Of a stretch of 64,000 bases of DNA, positions 8,469 through 18,851 are shown piece by piece. The notes beneath the pieces were generated by a model. It had not been told where the DNA came from. It saw only the letters and a program-made list of their open reading frames with translations, and did not search any database. Every line of letters begins with the position of its first letter. Position 1 is the stretch's first letter. Origin of the DNA: Pseudomonas sp. UBA4194 (GTDB taxonomy: Bacteria; Pseudomonadota; Gammaproteobacteria; Pseudomonadales; Pseudomonadaceae); contig NZ_DFUE01000030.1 in NCBI RefSeq assembly GCF_002379585.1, positions 1-64,000 of the forward strand, written 5' to 3'. The position numbers and the translations under genes were made by a program.

Positions 8469-9908
8469 TCAGTGCTCCTTGCGTAACCTGAAGAAACTCA
8501 CGCATCCCGCCAGCCCGGCTGCGACCGCCGCCATGGCAATGGCAACGTGCATGGCTTGCACATCCTGCGTGATGGTCAGGGTAGCATCGGTCGGGCCGCC
8601 GGTATGGCTGGCATAGGCTGACAGCACGATGGCCACCAACGCCGCGCCGAAGCATTGGCCGAAGGTCCGCATGATCGCCAGCACACCGGAGGCATTGCCG
8701 CTGCGCTCTCGAGAAACGTTGGCAAGCATCTCGCGGTTGTTGGGGCTCTGGAACAGGCCGAAACCGACACCGCACAGAAACTCTCGCCAGACAATGTTCG
8801 CAATGCTTGCCTGGGCAGGCAGCAATGCCAGCAATAGCAGGCCGAGAGTGAACAGGCCCAGCCCCAGGGTCGATAGCAGGGCGGGCGGATAGCGGTCGGC
8901 CAGGCGTCCTGCCTAGGGGGCCGCCAGAACGATGCCGATCGGCCAGGCGGTGAACAACAATGCCGCGGTGAATACGCTGTACCCGTACGCATTCTGGAAC
9001 AGAAACGGCAAGGAAATAATGGTGATGCCCTGGCCGACAAAGGCCACCAGCGAGGTCAGTGCTGCCAGGGAAAAACGCGGCGAGTGAAAGAGGTCCAGCG
9101 GCAGCAGCGGCGCTGGCGCTCGACGCTGACGCCAGACGAAGGCGGCACCGGCGACGACCATGAGTACCCCGAACGCCCCGGCAATCAGCATACCCTCGAG
9201 CACCGAACCGCCGCTCAGTTTCGCAAACGCATCCGTGGCCAGAATCGCCGCGCCCATGGTGACGGCCGAAAGAAAGGCACCTGCCAGATCGAAGGGCTCC
9301 GTGGTGGGCAAGGGGTTGTGCGGTATGGCGCGCGAGGCCAGTACGGCCGCCAGGATACCCAGCGGGATATTGATCGCAAATAGCCAAGGCCAACTGGCCA
9401 CCGACAGCAGAATCCCGCCCAATGTGGGGCCGATGGCCGTGCTGGCCGCCACCAGCAAGGCGTTCAAACCCAGTATTCGCCCCAGCAGGCGGGTGGGGAA
9501 TACCGTGCGATAGATCGCCGGACCAATACTCAAGGTGGCCGCGCCGCCGATGCCTTGCAGCACACGCATGCCTACCAGCATGTCCAATGAAGTTGATAGC
9601 ACGCAGCCCAGCGAGGCCAGGGCGAACACGATCACACCACTGACGAACAACCGGCGAAACCCGATGCGCGATGCCAGCGCGGAGAACGTGACCAACGTCA
9701 TCGCCGCTGCCAGCAGATATCCATTGGCGACCCAGATAGTGTCGGCAGCCGAGACCTTCAGCGACTCGGCAATGGAAGGCAGCGCGACGTTCACCACTGT
9801 CCCATCGAGCACGGCCATGGCGGTAGCGGCCATCACCGCTACAGTGGCCAGACGCCTCTCGGCACCTGGAACGCCATCGTCGGCCGGCTTGTCTGCAAAC
9901 AACTCCAT
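8469..9908 (-). pseudogene. DHA2-type MFS transporter interrupted by an amber codon
   Basis: Read through, the frame gives a protein of about 479 residues with 14 membrane segments of the drug:H+ antiporter DHA2 family (LDGTVVNVALPSIAESL in helix 1). An in-frame TAG lies at 8913-8915, within GIVLAAP-stop-AGRLADRY, where relatives usually have a hydrophobic residue; one base change from TTG would explain it. The 147 codons after the stop keep normal transporter sequence, with no frameshift, so the lesion looks recent. As it stands the product would lose about four helices. ATG at 9908. Confidence 0.8.
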
Positions 9909-9985
9909 GCGTTCCGTTCCTCGGGATCAGGCCCGCACCACAGCGGGTTCGCCACCATATCGAACGGTGCTGGCGCCGGCTACCC

Positions 9986-10165
9986 TCAAAGACGCCTTGC
10001 CAGACCGTGAGCACGATCCGTGCACCGCGCCGCGAACGCCTGCAACGCGGTGTCGCTGCGCACCGTGCCGATGACGCGATGCTCCTGGGCAAGCGCCTCC
10101 ACGGCCAGCGCCAGGCCCAAGCCGCTACTGACGCCCGTGATGAACAAGGTTTTACAGTGGTTCAT
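9986..10165 (-). pseudogene. truncated short-chain dehydrogenase remnant
   Basis: The 59-residue reading frame starts with ITGVSSGLGLALA, a clear SDR nucleotide-binding motif, and continues to RCTDRAHGL, about the end of the first Rossmann repeats, then stops. A normal SDR has about 250 residues, so the catalytic part is missing. GGAGCTGACC precedes the ATG at 10165. The fragment sits immediately upstream of the broken MFS gene, so this pair appears to be decaying together. Confidence 0.7.
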
Positions 10166-10387
10166 GGTCAGCTCCGTTCAGGTGAGTGTGCAAATAGGGT
10201 AGCCAGTCGGCACACGCTGACCTATGCCGGGTGATCTCGGTGCATTGCCTATTTCTATCAGCCCATTTGCAAGCACCGGGGTCATGATTCGGCTTGCCCC
10301 TTCGGACAGATCGGCCAAGACGCCCAGACGAAAAACCCGGATAATGCCGGCCTATTTCGTTTTGCTCGTTATCACGGTGATCGCCCC

Positions 10388-12583
10388 ATGGAAATCAAAG
10401 TCAACTTCCTCGACAACCTGCGCCTGGAGGCCAAGTTCGATGATTTCACGGTGGTGGCCGATCAACCGATCCGTTACAAGGGCGACGGCTCGGCGCCCGG
10501 TCCGTTCGACTACTTCCTGGCTTCGTCGGCGCTGTGCGCCGCCTACTTCGTGAAGCTGTACTGCCAGACGCGCAACATTCCCACCGATAACATTCGCCTG
10601 TCGCAGAACAACATCGTCGATCCGGAAAACCGCTACAACCAGATCTTCAAGATCCAGGTCGAGCTGCCAGCCGATCTCTCGGACAAGGACCGTCAGGGCA
10701 TCCTGCGCTCCATCGACCGCTGCACGGTGAAGAAGGTGGTGCAGGCCGGCCCCGAGTTCGTGATCGAGGAAGTGGACAACCTCGATGCCGATGCCCAGGC
10801 GCTGCTGATGCTGGACACCAACCCCCAGGGCAGCACCTATGTGGTGGGCAAGGACCTGCCGCTGGAGCAGACCATCGCCAATATGTCCGGGATTCTCGCC
10901 GGCCTGGGCATGAAGATAGAGATAGCCTCGTGGCGCAACATCGTGCCCAACGTTTGGTCGCTGCACATCCGCGATGCTCATTCGCCCATGTGCTTCACCA
11001 ACGGCAAGGGCTCGAGCAAGGAAAGCGCCCTGGCTTCGGCCCTGGGCGAGTTCATCGAGCGTTTGAACTGCAATTTCTTCTACAACGACCAGTTCTGGGG
11101 CGAGGACATCGCCAATGCCGAGTTCGTGCACTACCCCGACGAGCGCTGGTTTCAGCCGGGGCCCAAAGATGCACTGCCCAGTGAAATCCTCGATCCGTAC
11201 TGCCTGAAAATCTACAACCGCGATTCCGATCTACGCGGGTCCCATCTGTACGATACCAACTCGGGCAACATCGAGCGGGGTATCTGCTCACTGCCTTACG
11301 TGCGCCAGTCGGACGGCGAAACGGTGTATTTTCCGTCCAATCTGATCGAGAACCTGTACCTGAGCAACGGCATGAGCGCCGGTAACACCCTGGCCGAAGC
11401 ACAGGTGCAATGCCTGTCGGAGATCTTCGAGCGAGCGGTCAAGCGCGAGATCCTCGAAGGCGAAATGGCCCTGCCCGACGTGCCCCGCGAAGTGCTGGCC
11501 AAGTACCCCGGCATCGTTGCCGGTATCCAGGGGCTGGAAGAGCAGGGCTTCCCGGTGCTGGTCAAGGACGCATCCCTGGGCGGCGAATTCCCGGTGATGT
11601 GCGTGACCTTGATGAATCCGCGCACCGGTGGCGTGTTCGCTTCATTCGGCGCTCACCCAAGCTTTGAGGTGGCGCTGGAGCGTAGCCTCACCGAACTGCT
11701 GCAAGGCCGCAGTTTCGAGGGTCTGAACGATCTGCCGCAACCGACCTTCATGGGCCATGCGGTCACCGAGCCGAACAACTTCGTCGAGCACTTCATCGAC
11801 TCCAGCGGTGTGGTTTCCTGGCGCTTCTTCAGCGCCAATGCCGACTTCGAATTCGTCGAGTGGGATTTCTCTGCCGAAGGCGAAGACGCCAACGCCGCGG
11901 AAGCTGCCACGCTGTTCGGTATTCTCGAAGGCATGGGCAAGGAAGCTTACATGGCGATGTACGAGCACCTCGGCGCACCGGCCTGCCGCATCCTGGTGCC
12001 GGGCTATTCGGAGATCTACCCGATCGAGGACCTGATCTGGGACAACACCAACAAGGCACTGTTTTTCCGTGAGGACATCCTCAACCTGCACAGCCTGGAC
12101 GAGGCCGGGCTGGAGGCGCTGGCGGCGCGTCTGGAAGAGTCGGAGCTGGACGACTACACCGATATCAAGACGTTGATCGGCATCGAATTCGACGACAATA
12201 CCGCGTGGGGGCAGCTGACCATTCTGGAATTGAAGCTGTTGATCTACGTGGCCTTGCAGCGTTTCGAGGAGGCCAAGGAGTTGGTCGAAGCCTTCCTGCA
12301 GTTCAACGACAACACGGTGGACCGCGGTCTGTTCTATCAGGCGTTGAATGTGGTGCTGGAGGTTGAGCTGGACGAGGACCTTGAACTGGAAGACTATGAA
12401 GTCAACTTCCGGCGCATGTTCGGCGATCAGCGCATGGACGCAGTGCTGGGGTCGATGGACGGCAGCGTGCGTTTCCATGGCCTGACGCCAACCAGCATGA
12501 AGCTCGAAGGGCTGGACCGTCACCTGCGGTTGATCGACAGTTACAAGAAGCTGCACAGCGCGCGGGCCAATGTGAAGGGTTAG
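10388..12583 (+). CDS. ycaO: OsmC domain fused to YcaO domain protein
   Basis: This is a 731-residue fusion. Residues 1-135 form an OsmC/Ohr-like domain with both redox cysteines kept (Cys50 in SSALCAAYF, Cys112 in SIDRCTVKKV). From about residue 160 a YcaO domain follows, with the ATP-binding helices GSSKESALASALGEFIERL and QCLSEIFERAVKRE and a long acidic C-terminal helical part as in E. coli YcaO. YcaO enzymes activate amide backbones with ATP. E. coli YcaO has been linked to beta-methylthiolation of ribosomal protein S12. No precursor peptide or dehydrogenase gene is adjacent, so a housekeeping rather than RiPP role is likely. Enterobacterial YcaO lacks the OsmC part. Confidence 0.9.
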   Translation: MEIKVNFLDNLRLEAKFDDFTVVADQPIRYKGDGSAPGPFDYFLASSALCAAYFVKLYCQTRNIPTDNIRLSQNNIVDPENRYNQIFKIQVELPADLSDKDRQGILRSIDRCTVKKVVQAGPEFVIEEVDNLDADAQALLMLDTNPQGSTYVVGKDLPLEQTIANMSGILAGLGMKIEIASWRNIVPNVWSLHIRDAHSPMCFTNGKGSSKESALASALGEFIERLNCNFFYNDQFWGEDIANAEFVHYPDERWFQPGPKDALPSEILDPYCLKIYNRDSDLRGSHLYDTNSGNIERGICSLPYVRQSDGETVYFPSNLIENLYLSNGMSAGNTLAEAQVQCLSEIFERAVKREILEGEMALPDVPREVLAKYPGIVAGIQGLEEQGFPVLVKDASLGGEFPVMCVTLMNPRTGGVFASFGAHPSFEVALERSLTELLQGRSFEGLNDLPQPTFMGHAVTEPNNFVEHFIDSSGVVSWRFFSANADFEFVEWDFSAEGEDANAAEAATLFGILEGMGKEAYMAMYEHLGAPACRILVPGYSEIYPIEDLIWDNTNKALFFREDILNLHSLDEAGLEALAARLEESELDDYTDIKTLIGIEFDDNTAWGQLTILELKLLIYVALQRFEEAKELVEAFLQFNDNTVDRGLFYQALNVVLEVELDEDLELEDYEVNFRRMFGDQRMDAVLGSMDGSVRFHGLTPTSMKLEGLDRHLRLIDSYKKLHSARANVKG

Positions 12584-12609
12584 GTTTGGGGATTGCGGTG
12601 GGGATGAGG

Positions 12610-12752
12610 GCGTCTTCGCGGCTTTTACGCCGCTCCTACAGGGGGGAGGGGGTGAGGGTGGTGGTGTGGTGGCGGGCGTCTTCGCGGCTTTTACGCCGCT
12701 CCTACAGGGGGGCGGGGTCTCTGTAGGAGCGGCGTGAAGCCGCGAAGGCGTC
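12610..12752. repeat. cluster of three REP elements
   Basis: Two direct copies lie at 12610-12640 and 12676-12706 and one inverted copy at 12722-12752. All share GCGGCTT(TT)ACGCCGCTCC or its complement and are separated by G-rich spacers. They lie between the 3' ends of the convergent ycaO and TctA-like genes. Confidence 0.85.
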
Positions 12753-12816
12753 TTTGAAAACGCCGCGGCTCATTGATGCGAATGGTTGATCCTTTTGTAT
12801 TGTCAGGGCGGCCCCG

Positions 12817-14205
12817 TTACTTGCCCAACAGGGCCACCAGTGCCGGCACGGTCAATACGGCGGTGTAATAGCCCATGAACTGCACGCCGATGTTGAAGCC
12901 CAGAAAGCGTGACAGGAAGCCGCCCAGCAGCCCTACGGTAACGATCACCAACAGCCCCAGCCCGCCGCCTTCCCAGATGCCGATCACCAGAATCAAACCG
13001 ACGAAGGTGGAAATCACCGCTTCATGGCTGATCCTGCGTGAGACGTAGGAGGCTGCGCGGTGGGCATAGTTCATGGTGAAGGGGTAGGCAATCAGGATCG
13101 CCACGATCACCGCCAGCATGCTGTAGCCAAAGAACTCCCAGGTGCTGAGCAGTGAATGCAGATTGTTGACCTGGCCGGTGGCCGCATCGACGCTGAACCG
13201 CGGTGGCGCGTTGAACAGCGGCGCTGCGGGGCCTGCGGCCACCGGGCTGAGCGGCAAGCCGAACGCGATCAGCGGAATCAACGCCTCGGCGATGTAGGTC
13301 GCTTCGGTCACGCCGTTGCGCGCGGTGATCACGGTGGTCAAGCGGTGATAGACATGCTTGACCCGCGACCCTACCAGCTCGCCCATGATCACGGTCATGG
13401 CCACCGGGCTGAACACGAACGTCGCACTGGAGATCACCGCGGTGATACCGGTCCACAGGGTCTGCTTGCTGTCCAGCACCTTCAGCGGGCTGGGAAAGTA
13501 GCCGCCCCAGCTTTTCACGTCCGGCGACAGCGAGAAGGTCCGCACCTGCTCGCGGCGCATGGTTTCCCGTTCGGCGGGGGCGAGCATCGAAAACAACGCG
13601 GCGATCAGTGGCCCGATGGCGATGCCCAGGAAGTAGCTGACGCTGAGTTTCACCCCGTACTGCGCCGTCACGGTCTGCAGACCGACGATGATCATGACGA
13701 ATGGAATCAACGCCAATACCGCGGCCAGGCGACCCTTGGAGAACCAGGCGATGGCAATCGCCGCCGCCAGGAACACCCACGGTGCGCCGCGCTTGATGGT
13801 GTCGCCAAACGGCGCCAGCATCATGGCGAACAGCACCGCCATGGGCACCGCGATCAGCGCGGCAATCACGGCCCCCGAGATCATCTTGCGCAACGCCACA
13901 TGGGGCACGCCCAGGTTGCGCAGGAAATTTGCCTCGCGCATCAGCGGCGTGGCCAGCGTGTCGCCGGGAATGCCCAGCAGCGCGGTGGGTACGGCGTGGG
14001 TCATGTGCTTGGCGACGGCGCCGGCCAGGAAGAATGTCAGCACGCCCGGTGCGGGCACCCCCAGCAGCACGACCAGCAACGTCAGTGGGGCGAGGGTGGT
14101 GGTTTCATCGCTGCCGGAGATCAAGCCGATACCGGCGAAGATCACCGCGCCAAGGGCGCCCATGGCCAGGGCGATCAGGATCTGCTCCACAAGAGGCTCC
14201 ATCAT
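12817..14205 (-). CDS. TctA-like polytopic membrane transporter, mevalonate operon
   Basis: The product has 462 residues and about 11-12 membrane segments. PTALLGIPGDTLATPLM near residue 75 and the repeat-like segment around FGLPLSPVAAGPAAPLF near residue 320 resemble the large permease (TctA) of tripartite tricarboxylate transporters. No periplasmic TctC binding protein is encoded nearby. It is the last gene of the mevalonate-degradation operon and overlaps the preceding small membrane protein by 4 bases (ATGA). I infer that the two take up mevalonate or a related acid. Two consecutive ATGs exist; GGGAGG precedes the first at 14205. Confidence 0.6.
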   Translation of the reverse strand: MMEPLVEQILIALAMGALGAVIFAGIGLISGSDETTTLAPLTLLVVLLGVPAPGVLTFFLAGAVAKHMTHAVPTALLGIPGDTLATPLMREANFLRNLGVPHVALRKMISGAVIAALIAVPMAVLFAMMLAPFGDTIKRGAPWVFLAAAIAIAWFSKGRLAAVLALIPFVMIIVGLQTVTAQYGVKLSVSYFLGIAIGPLIAALFSMLAPAERETMRREQVRTFSLSPDVKSWGGYFPSPLKVLDSKQTLWTGITAVISSATFVFSPVAMTVIMGELVGSRVKHVYHRLTTVITARNGVTEATYIAEALIPLIAFGLPLSPVAAGPAAPLFNAPPRFSVDAATGQVNNLHSLLSTWEFFGYSMLAVIVAILIAYPFTMNYAHRAASYVSRRISHEAVISTFVGLILVIGIWEGGGLGLLVIVTVGLLGGFLSRFLGFNIGVQFMGYYTAVLTVPALVALLGK

Positions 14206-14669
14206 GGACGACCTCCCTGCGTGGCCATTCCGGAGTGGGTGTCAGCCGTCTGCGCCGGTACACCAGCCGCGCCGTTCTTCTCGTAGTCGGCGAACAGCGT
14301 GTAGAGGTCCATTTCCTTGAGCTCGGCGATGGTCGCGGGCGGCAGGTCGGAGAGCTTGCCCAGGTCACCGAACTCACGTTGCAGTTCCAACAGCACCTGC
14401 GCGCGCCAGGCTGGGTCGGCCTGGTGCTCGACCACATGGCGCTTGGGCTTGAACAGTCTGGCACTGATGGCGCCACCGGCCAGGCAGCCGACGATACCCA
14501 CCAGCATGGCGTAGGCACGGGCCATCTGGGCGTTGGCGACCCACCCCACCAGCAGGTATTGCGCGACGAAGAACGCTCCCAGGCTGACCACTGCGCCGAT
14601 GCCGATGGCGTAGACCAGGTGACGACCGTTGACAGTGTCACCCCACACTTCGTAGAGATCGGGTTTCAA
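14202..14669 (-). CDS. small two-helix membrane protein, partner of the TctA-like permease
   Basis: The product has 155 residues with two membrane helices (HLVYAIGIGAVVSLGAFFVA and a second at about residues 50-70) and a soluble C-terminal region rich in leucine and acidic residues. I do not recognise the family with certainty. Its size and coupling to the TctA-like gene suggest a small permease subunit in the role of TctB. The start is TTG at 14669, supported by GGGAG six bases upstream; no suitable ATG lies near. It follows mvaB by 63 bases. Confidence 0.65.
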   Translation of the reverse strand: MKPDLYEVWGDTVNGRHLVYAIGIGAVVSLGAFFVAQYLLVGWVANAQMARAYAMLVGIVGCLAGGAISARLFKPKRHVVEHQADPAWRAQVLLELQREFGDLGKLSDLPPATIAELKEMDLYTLFADYEKNGAAGVPAQTADTHSGMATQGGRP

Positions 14670-14732
14670 GAAATTCTCCCACGGCTCTTGCGAGCTTTTT
14701 ATTGTTATGACGGTGAAGAGATGCCGCCTGGC

Positions 14733-15646
14733 TCAGGTCTCGCGCAGACGTTTGGCGACCACGGCCCTGGCGACCCTGGACGCCGTCTCACGCCCCAGTT
14801 GCTGATTGATGAACGTTCCCGCGGCAATCACGGCCTCAAGATCAACGCCGTGTGCCAGGCCCAGGCCATCGAGCAGATACACGACATCCTCAGTGGCTAC
14901 GTTACCCGTCGCCCCCGGAGAATAGGGGCAGCCACCCAAACCCGCCACGGAGCTGTCGAAAACCCGTACACCGGCTTCCAGCGCCATGCAGATATTGGCG
15001 ATGGCCATGCCGTAGGTGTCATGGAAATGACCGGCCAGCGCCGTCACCGGCACCACAGCGCTGCAGGCGTGCAACAACGCTTTGGTCGCTGCTGGCGTAC
15101 CGGTGCCGAGGGTGTCGCCCAGGCTGATCTCGTAGCAGCCCAGGTCGTAGAGCGACGCGCTCACCCTGGCGACGGCCTGAGGGGCAACAGGGCCGGTAAA
15201 TGGGCAGCCCATGGCGCAAGAGACGTAGCCGCGGACCCGGACGCCGGCCGCACGGGCCGCCACCATGACGTCCTGGAAACGCACCAGGCTTTCGGCGATC
15301 GAGCAGTTGATGTTCCTTTGCGAGAACGCCTCGGACGCCGCAGCAAACACTGCCACCTCCCTGCAGCCCACCGCCAGCGCCGCTTCCAGCCCCTTGAGAT
15401 TGGGTACCAAGGCTGTCCAGGTCACGTCCGGCAGCGTCGGCAGAGCCCTGAACACCTCATCCGAGCCGCTCATTTGCGGTACCCAGCGCGGCGACACGAA
15501 GGCACCGGCTTCCAGGGTGCGCAACCCTGCGCCAGCCAGTTGTTCGAGCAACTGCACGCGCACACTGGCCGGCACCATCTGCCGCTCATTCTGCAAACCG
15601 TCCCTTCCGCCCACCTCGACCAGCCGCACGGCATCACTGCTGGCCA

Positions 15647-15647
<1 letters not shown>
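14733..15647 (-). CDS. mvaB: hydroxymethylglutaryl-CoA lyase
   Basis: This 304-residue TIM-barrel enzyme cleaves HMG-CoA to acetyl-CoA and acetoacetate. Signature parts are VGGRDGLQNE at the N-terminus (catalytic Arg-Asp), the metal histidines in GHFHDTYG, and the flexible cysteine loop GCPYSPGATGN. Together with the upstream HMG-CoA reductase it completes breakdown of mevalonate to central metabolites; an acetoacetate-activating CoA transferase must be elsewhere. Its ATG overlaps the mvaA stop codon by one base (TAATG), showing translational coupling. Confidence 0.93.
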
Positions 15648-16933
<1,286 letters not shown>

Positions 16934-17000
16934 GTCGGGGTCCTGTAGCGATTATTGTTTTTGAATGACCGCCACCCTAGACCGCCGCGAGCGCTGAAAG

Positions 17001-17040
17001 AAGGTACAGTTTGGCTGGACAGTACCCAAGCTGTACCCTT
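17001..17040. promoter_or_regulatory. candidate MocR-regulator operator in mva divergent promoter
   Basis: AAGGTACAG (17001-17009) and CTGTACCCTT (17031-17040) form an inverted repeat with one extra base, and an additional AGTACCC at 17021-17027 repeats directly with TGTACCC at 17032-17038, 11 bases apart. MocR/GabR regulators usually bind such direct or inverted repeat sets. It lies between mvaA and the regulator gene and 18 bases before the regulator's start codon. Confidence 0.45.
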
Positions 17041-17057
17041 TGTGTTCCTTTTGCCGG

Positions 17058-18437
17058 ATGACCCCCATGGCGCGACTGACATTGGCCCAGCAACTGGCGG
17101 CGGCGCTCGCGCGGCAGATTGCCGACGGCACCTACCGCGTTGGCGATCGCTTGCCCTCGCTGCGCGAATGCATGCGCCTGATGGGCCACTCGAAAAACAC
17201 CGTGATCACGGCCTACGAATCGCTGGCATCCCAGGGTCTGGTGGAGGCCCGTCATGGTCAGGGGTTCTTCGTCAGGCAGGGCGCCCCCAACCACACCGAA
17301 CCTGAAGAACCGCTGCCCTACGCCCGCGCCATGGATACCATCTGGCTGATGCGCCAGCAGTTCGTGCGCGAGCCGGGTCACTCGCCCCTCGGCGAAGGCT
17401 TTCCCCCCGTGGAATGGCTGATGGATGTGCGTCTGGACAAGTTCACCCGGCAGATCATGCGCACCGGCGTGACCACCTTGTTCAGGTATGGCAATCGGTT
17501 GGGCAACGCCGGTTTGCGGCAGCATCTGGCACAGAAGCTGGCGAGTTATTCGATCACCGCCAACCCCCGGCAGATCGTCACCACCCATGGCGCCAACCAC
17601 GCGCTGGATCTGATCATCCGTCGATTCATCGCACAGGGCGATTCGGTGCTGGTGGAGGACCCGGGTTACTACCCCTTGTTCGGCAAGCTGCAATTGCAGG
17701 GCGCGCGCATGCTCTCGGTGCCGCGCCTGGCGGACGGCCCGGACATGGACGTGCTCGAGCAGCACCTGCGTCTGCACCGGCCCAAGCTGTTCTTCATTCA
17801 GTCGGTGGGGCACAACCCAACCGGTTCCGACCTGTCTCCGGCCAAGGCCCATCGCCTGGTGCAACTGGCCGAGCAGCATGACTTCATCCTGGTGGACGAC
17901 GATGCCCTGGCCGACTTCAAGCCGGCCACGGCGATCAAAGTGTCGGCACTGGATCAACTTAAACGATCACTGTATGTCGGCAGCTTCTCCAAGTCGGTTT
18001 CCGCGGCCTTGCGGGTGGGCTTCATCGCCGGCAGCAAGGAGGTCGTCGATGAGTTGGGCGACTTGAAGATGTTGCTGCACACCAGCTCCTCGGAATTCTG
18101 CGAACGCACGGTGGACGTGGTTTTGACGGAGGGGCATTTCCTGCGGCATTTGATCCGCCTGCAGGAACGGCTCAAAGCAGCGACCGAGGCAGGGCTGCAC
18201 ATGCTCGACGACATCGGCGCTGAAGTGTTCTGTCGGCCCGAGCAGAGTCTGTACCTGTGGGCCCGGTTCGGGCACATCGCCGATGCCAGGGAGCTGACGC
18301 GGCAGTTGCTGCCCAAGGGCTTCATGATTGCACCAGGGCACATCTTTTCTCCCGAACAGTCGCGCATCAATCCCTGGACCCGGCTCAATGTGGCTTACCT
18401 GAATGATCCACTGCTCAAGGCCGAACTCAAGCGCTGA
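17058..18437 (+). CDS. MocR-type transcriptional regulator (GntR HTH + aminotransferase fold)
   Basis: The product has 459 residues. The N-terminal GntR-type winged helix (residues 5-75; VGDRLPSLRECMRLMGHSKNTVI) is followed by a fold-type I aminotransferase domain with the PLP lysine in VGSFSKSVSAALR. Such proteins bind PLP and often an amino-compound effector. Here the divergent target is a mevalonate catabolic operon, which is unusual for a MocR protein; the known mevalonate regulator of P. mevalonii, MvaR, is of a different type as I recall it. ATG at 17058 or 17067; ribosome sites are weak for both. An upstream TTG was not used. Confidence 0.85.
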   Translation: MTPMARLTLAQQLAAALARQIADGTYRVGDRLPSLRECMRLMGHSKNTVITAYESLASQGLVEARHGQGFFVRQGAPNHTEPEEPLPYARAMDTIWLMRQQFVREPGHSPLGEGFPPVEWLMDVRLDKFTRQIMRTGVTTLFRYGNRLGNAGLRQHLAQKLASYSITANPRQIVTTHGANHALDLIIRRFIAQGDSVLVEDPGYYPLFGKLQLQGARMLSVPRLADGPDMDVLEQHLRLHRPKLFFIQSVGHNPTGSDLSPAKAHRLVQLAEQHDFILVDDDALADFKPATAIKVSALDQLKRSLYVGSFSKSVSAALRVGFIAGSKEVVDELGDLKMLLHTSSSEFCERTVDVVLTEGHFLRHLIRLQERLKAATEAGLHMLDDIGAEVFCRPEQSLYLWARFGHIADARELTRQLLPKGFMIAPGHIFSPEQSRINPWTRLNVAYLNDPLLKAELKR

Positions 18438-18851
18438 GAGAGAGTTTTCAGAAGGGTTGCCATCGCTCGGCTTTTTATGTCGTTCCGTGATGAACAGGTA
18501 TCGGCTTGATTACGGAGATTAATATTAGTTTATTCCATAAAAGAATTTCACAGCCATTCGTCCTGCGTTTATGTTCTACCCACGGCACCAAAACAATGCA
18601 CTTCACTGTCGTTCCGGCTGAACCGTCGGACCGCGCTCAACCCGACCCCTCGCACGGTGGAGGAGAGCTGTTGCTTCACCCCATGCGAGGGCTCCAGAAC
18701 ATGACCACCTGATCCTTTCCCCATAGCGCCTGCTCCTGCAGCGCCGCTGTTCGCTACCGACCTTCCGATCCTGAGCCCTGCATCCCGCGCAGCGCACGCG
18801 TTCGCTCTGAATTTCGCTCGCCAGCGCGAGCAACAGCCTTGAGTAACCGGC
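18438..18851. other. intergenic region with probable promoter of the long operon
   Basis: No convincing gene lies in these 414 bases. An AT-rich stretch at 18505-18560 contains ATTCCATAAAAGAAT (18532-18546, ATTC/GAAT arms), the likely promoter/regulator region for the operon starting at 18852. Its position leaves a leader of roughly 300 bases. A plus-strand open frame ending at 18712 has no family resemblance and no ribosome site. I found no riboswitch consensus here. Confidence 0.5.

Noticed and set aside
8221..10092. 623-codon minus-strand frame overlapping the MFS pseudogene
   Set aside because: It is out of frame with the MFS sequence and reads as Arg/Gly/His-rich shadow sequence.
18506..18712. 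68-codon plus-strand frame before the class II aldolase gene
   Set aside because: No ribosome site, no recognisable family, and it runs through an AT-rich promoter-like stretch.
18438..18851. possible SAM or other riboswitch in the leader of the sulfur-like operon
   Set aside because: No conserved aptamer blocks were found by eye, in contrast to the clear cobalamin aptamer at 57300.
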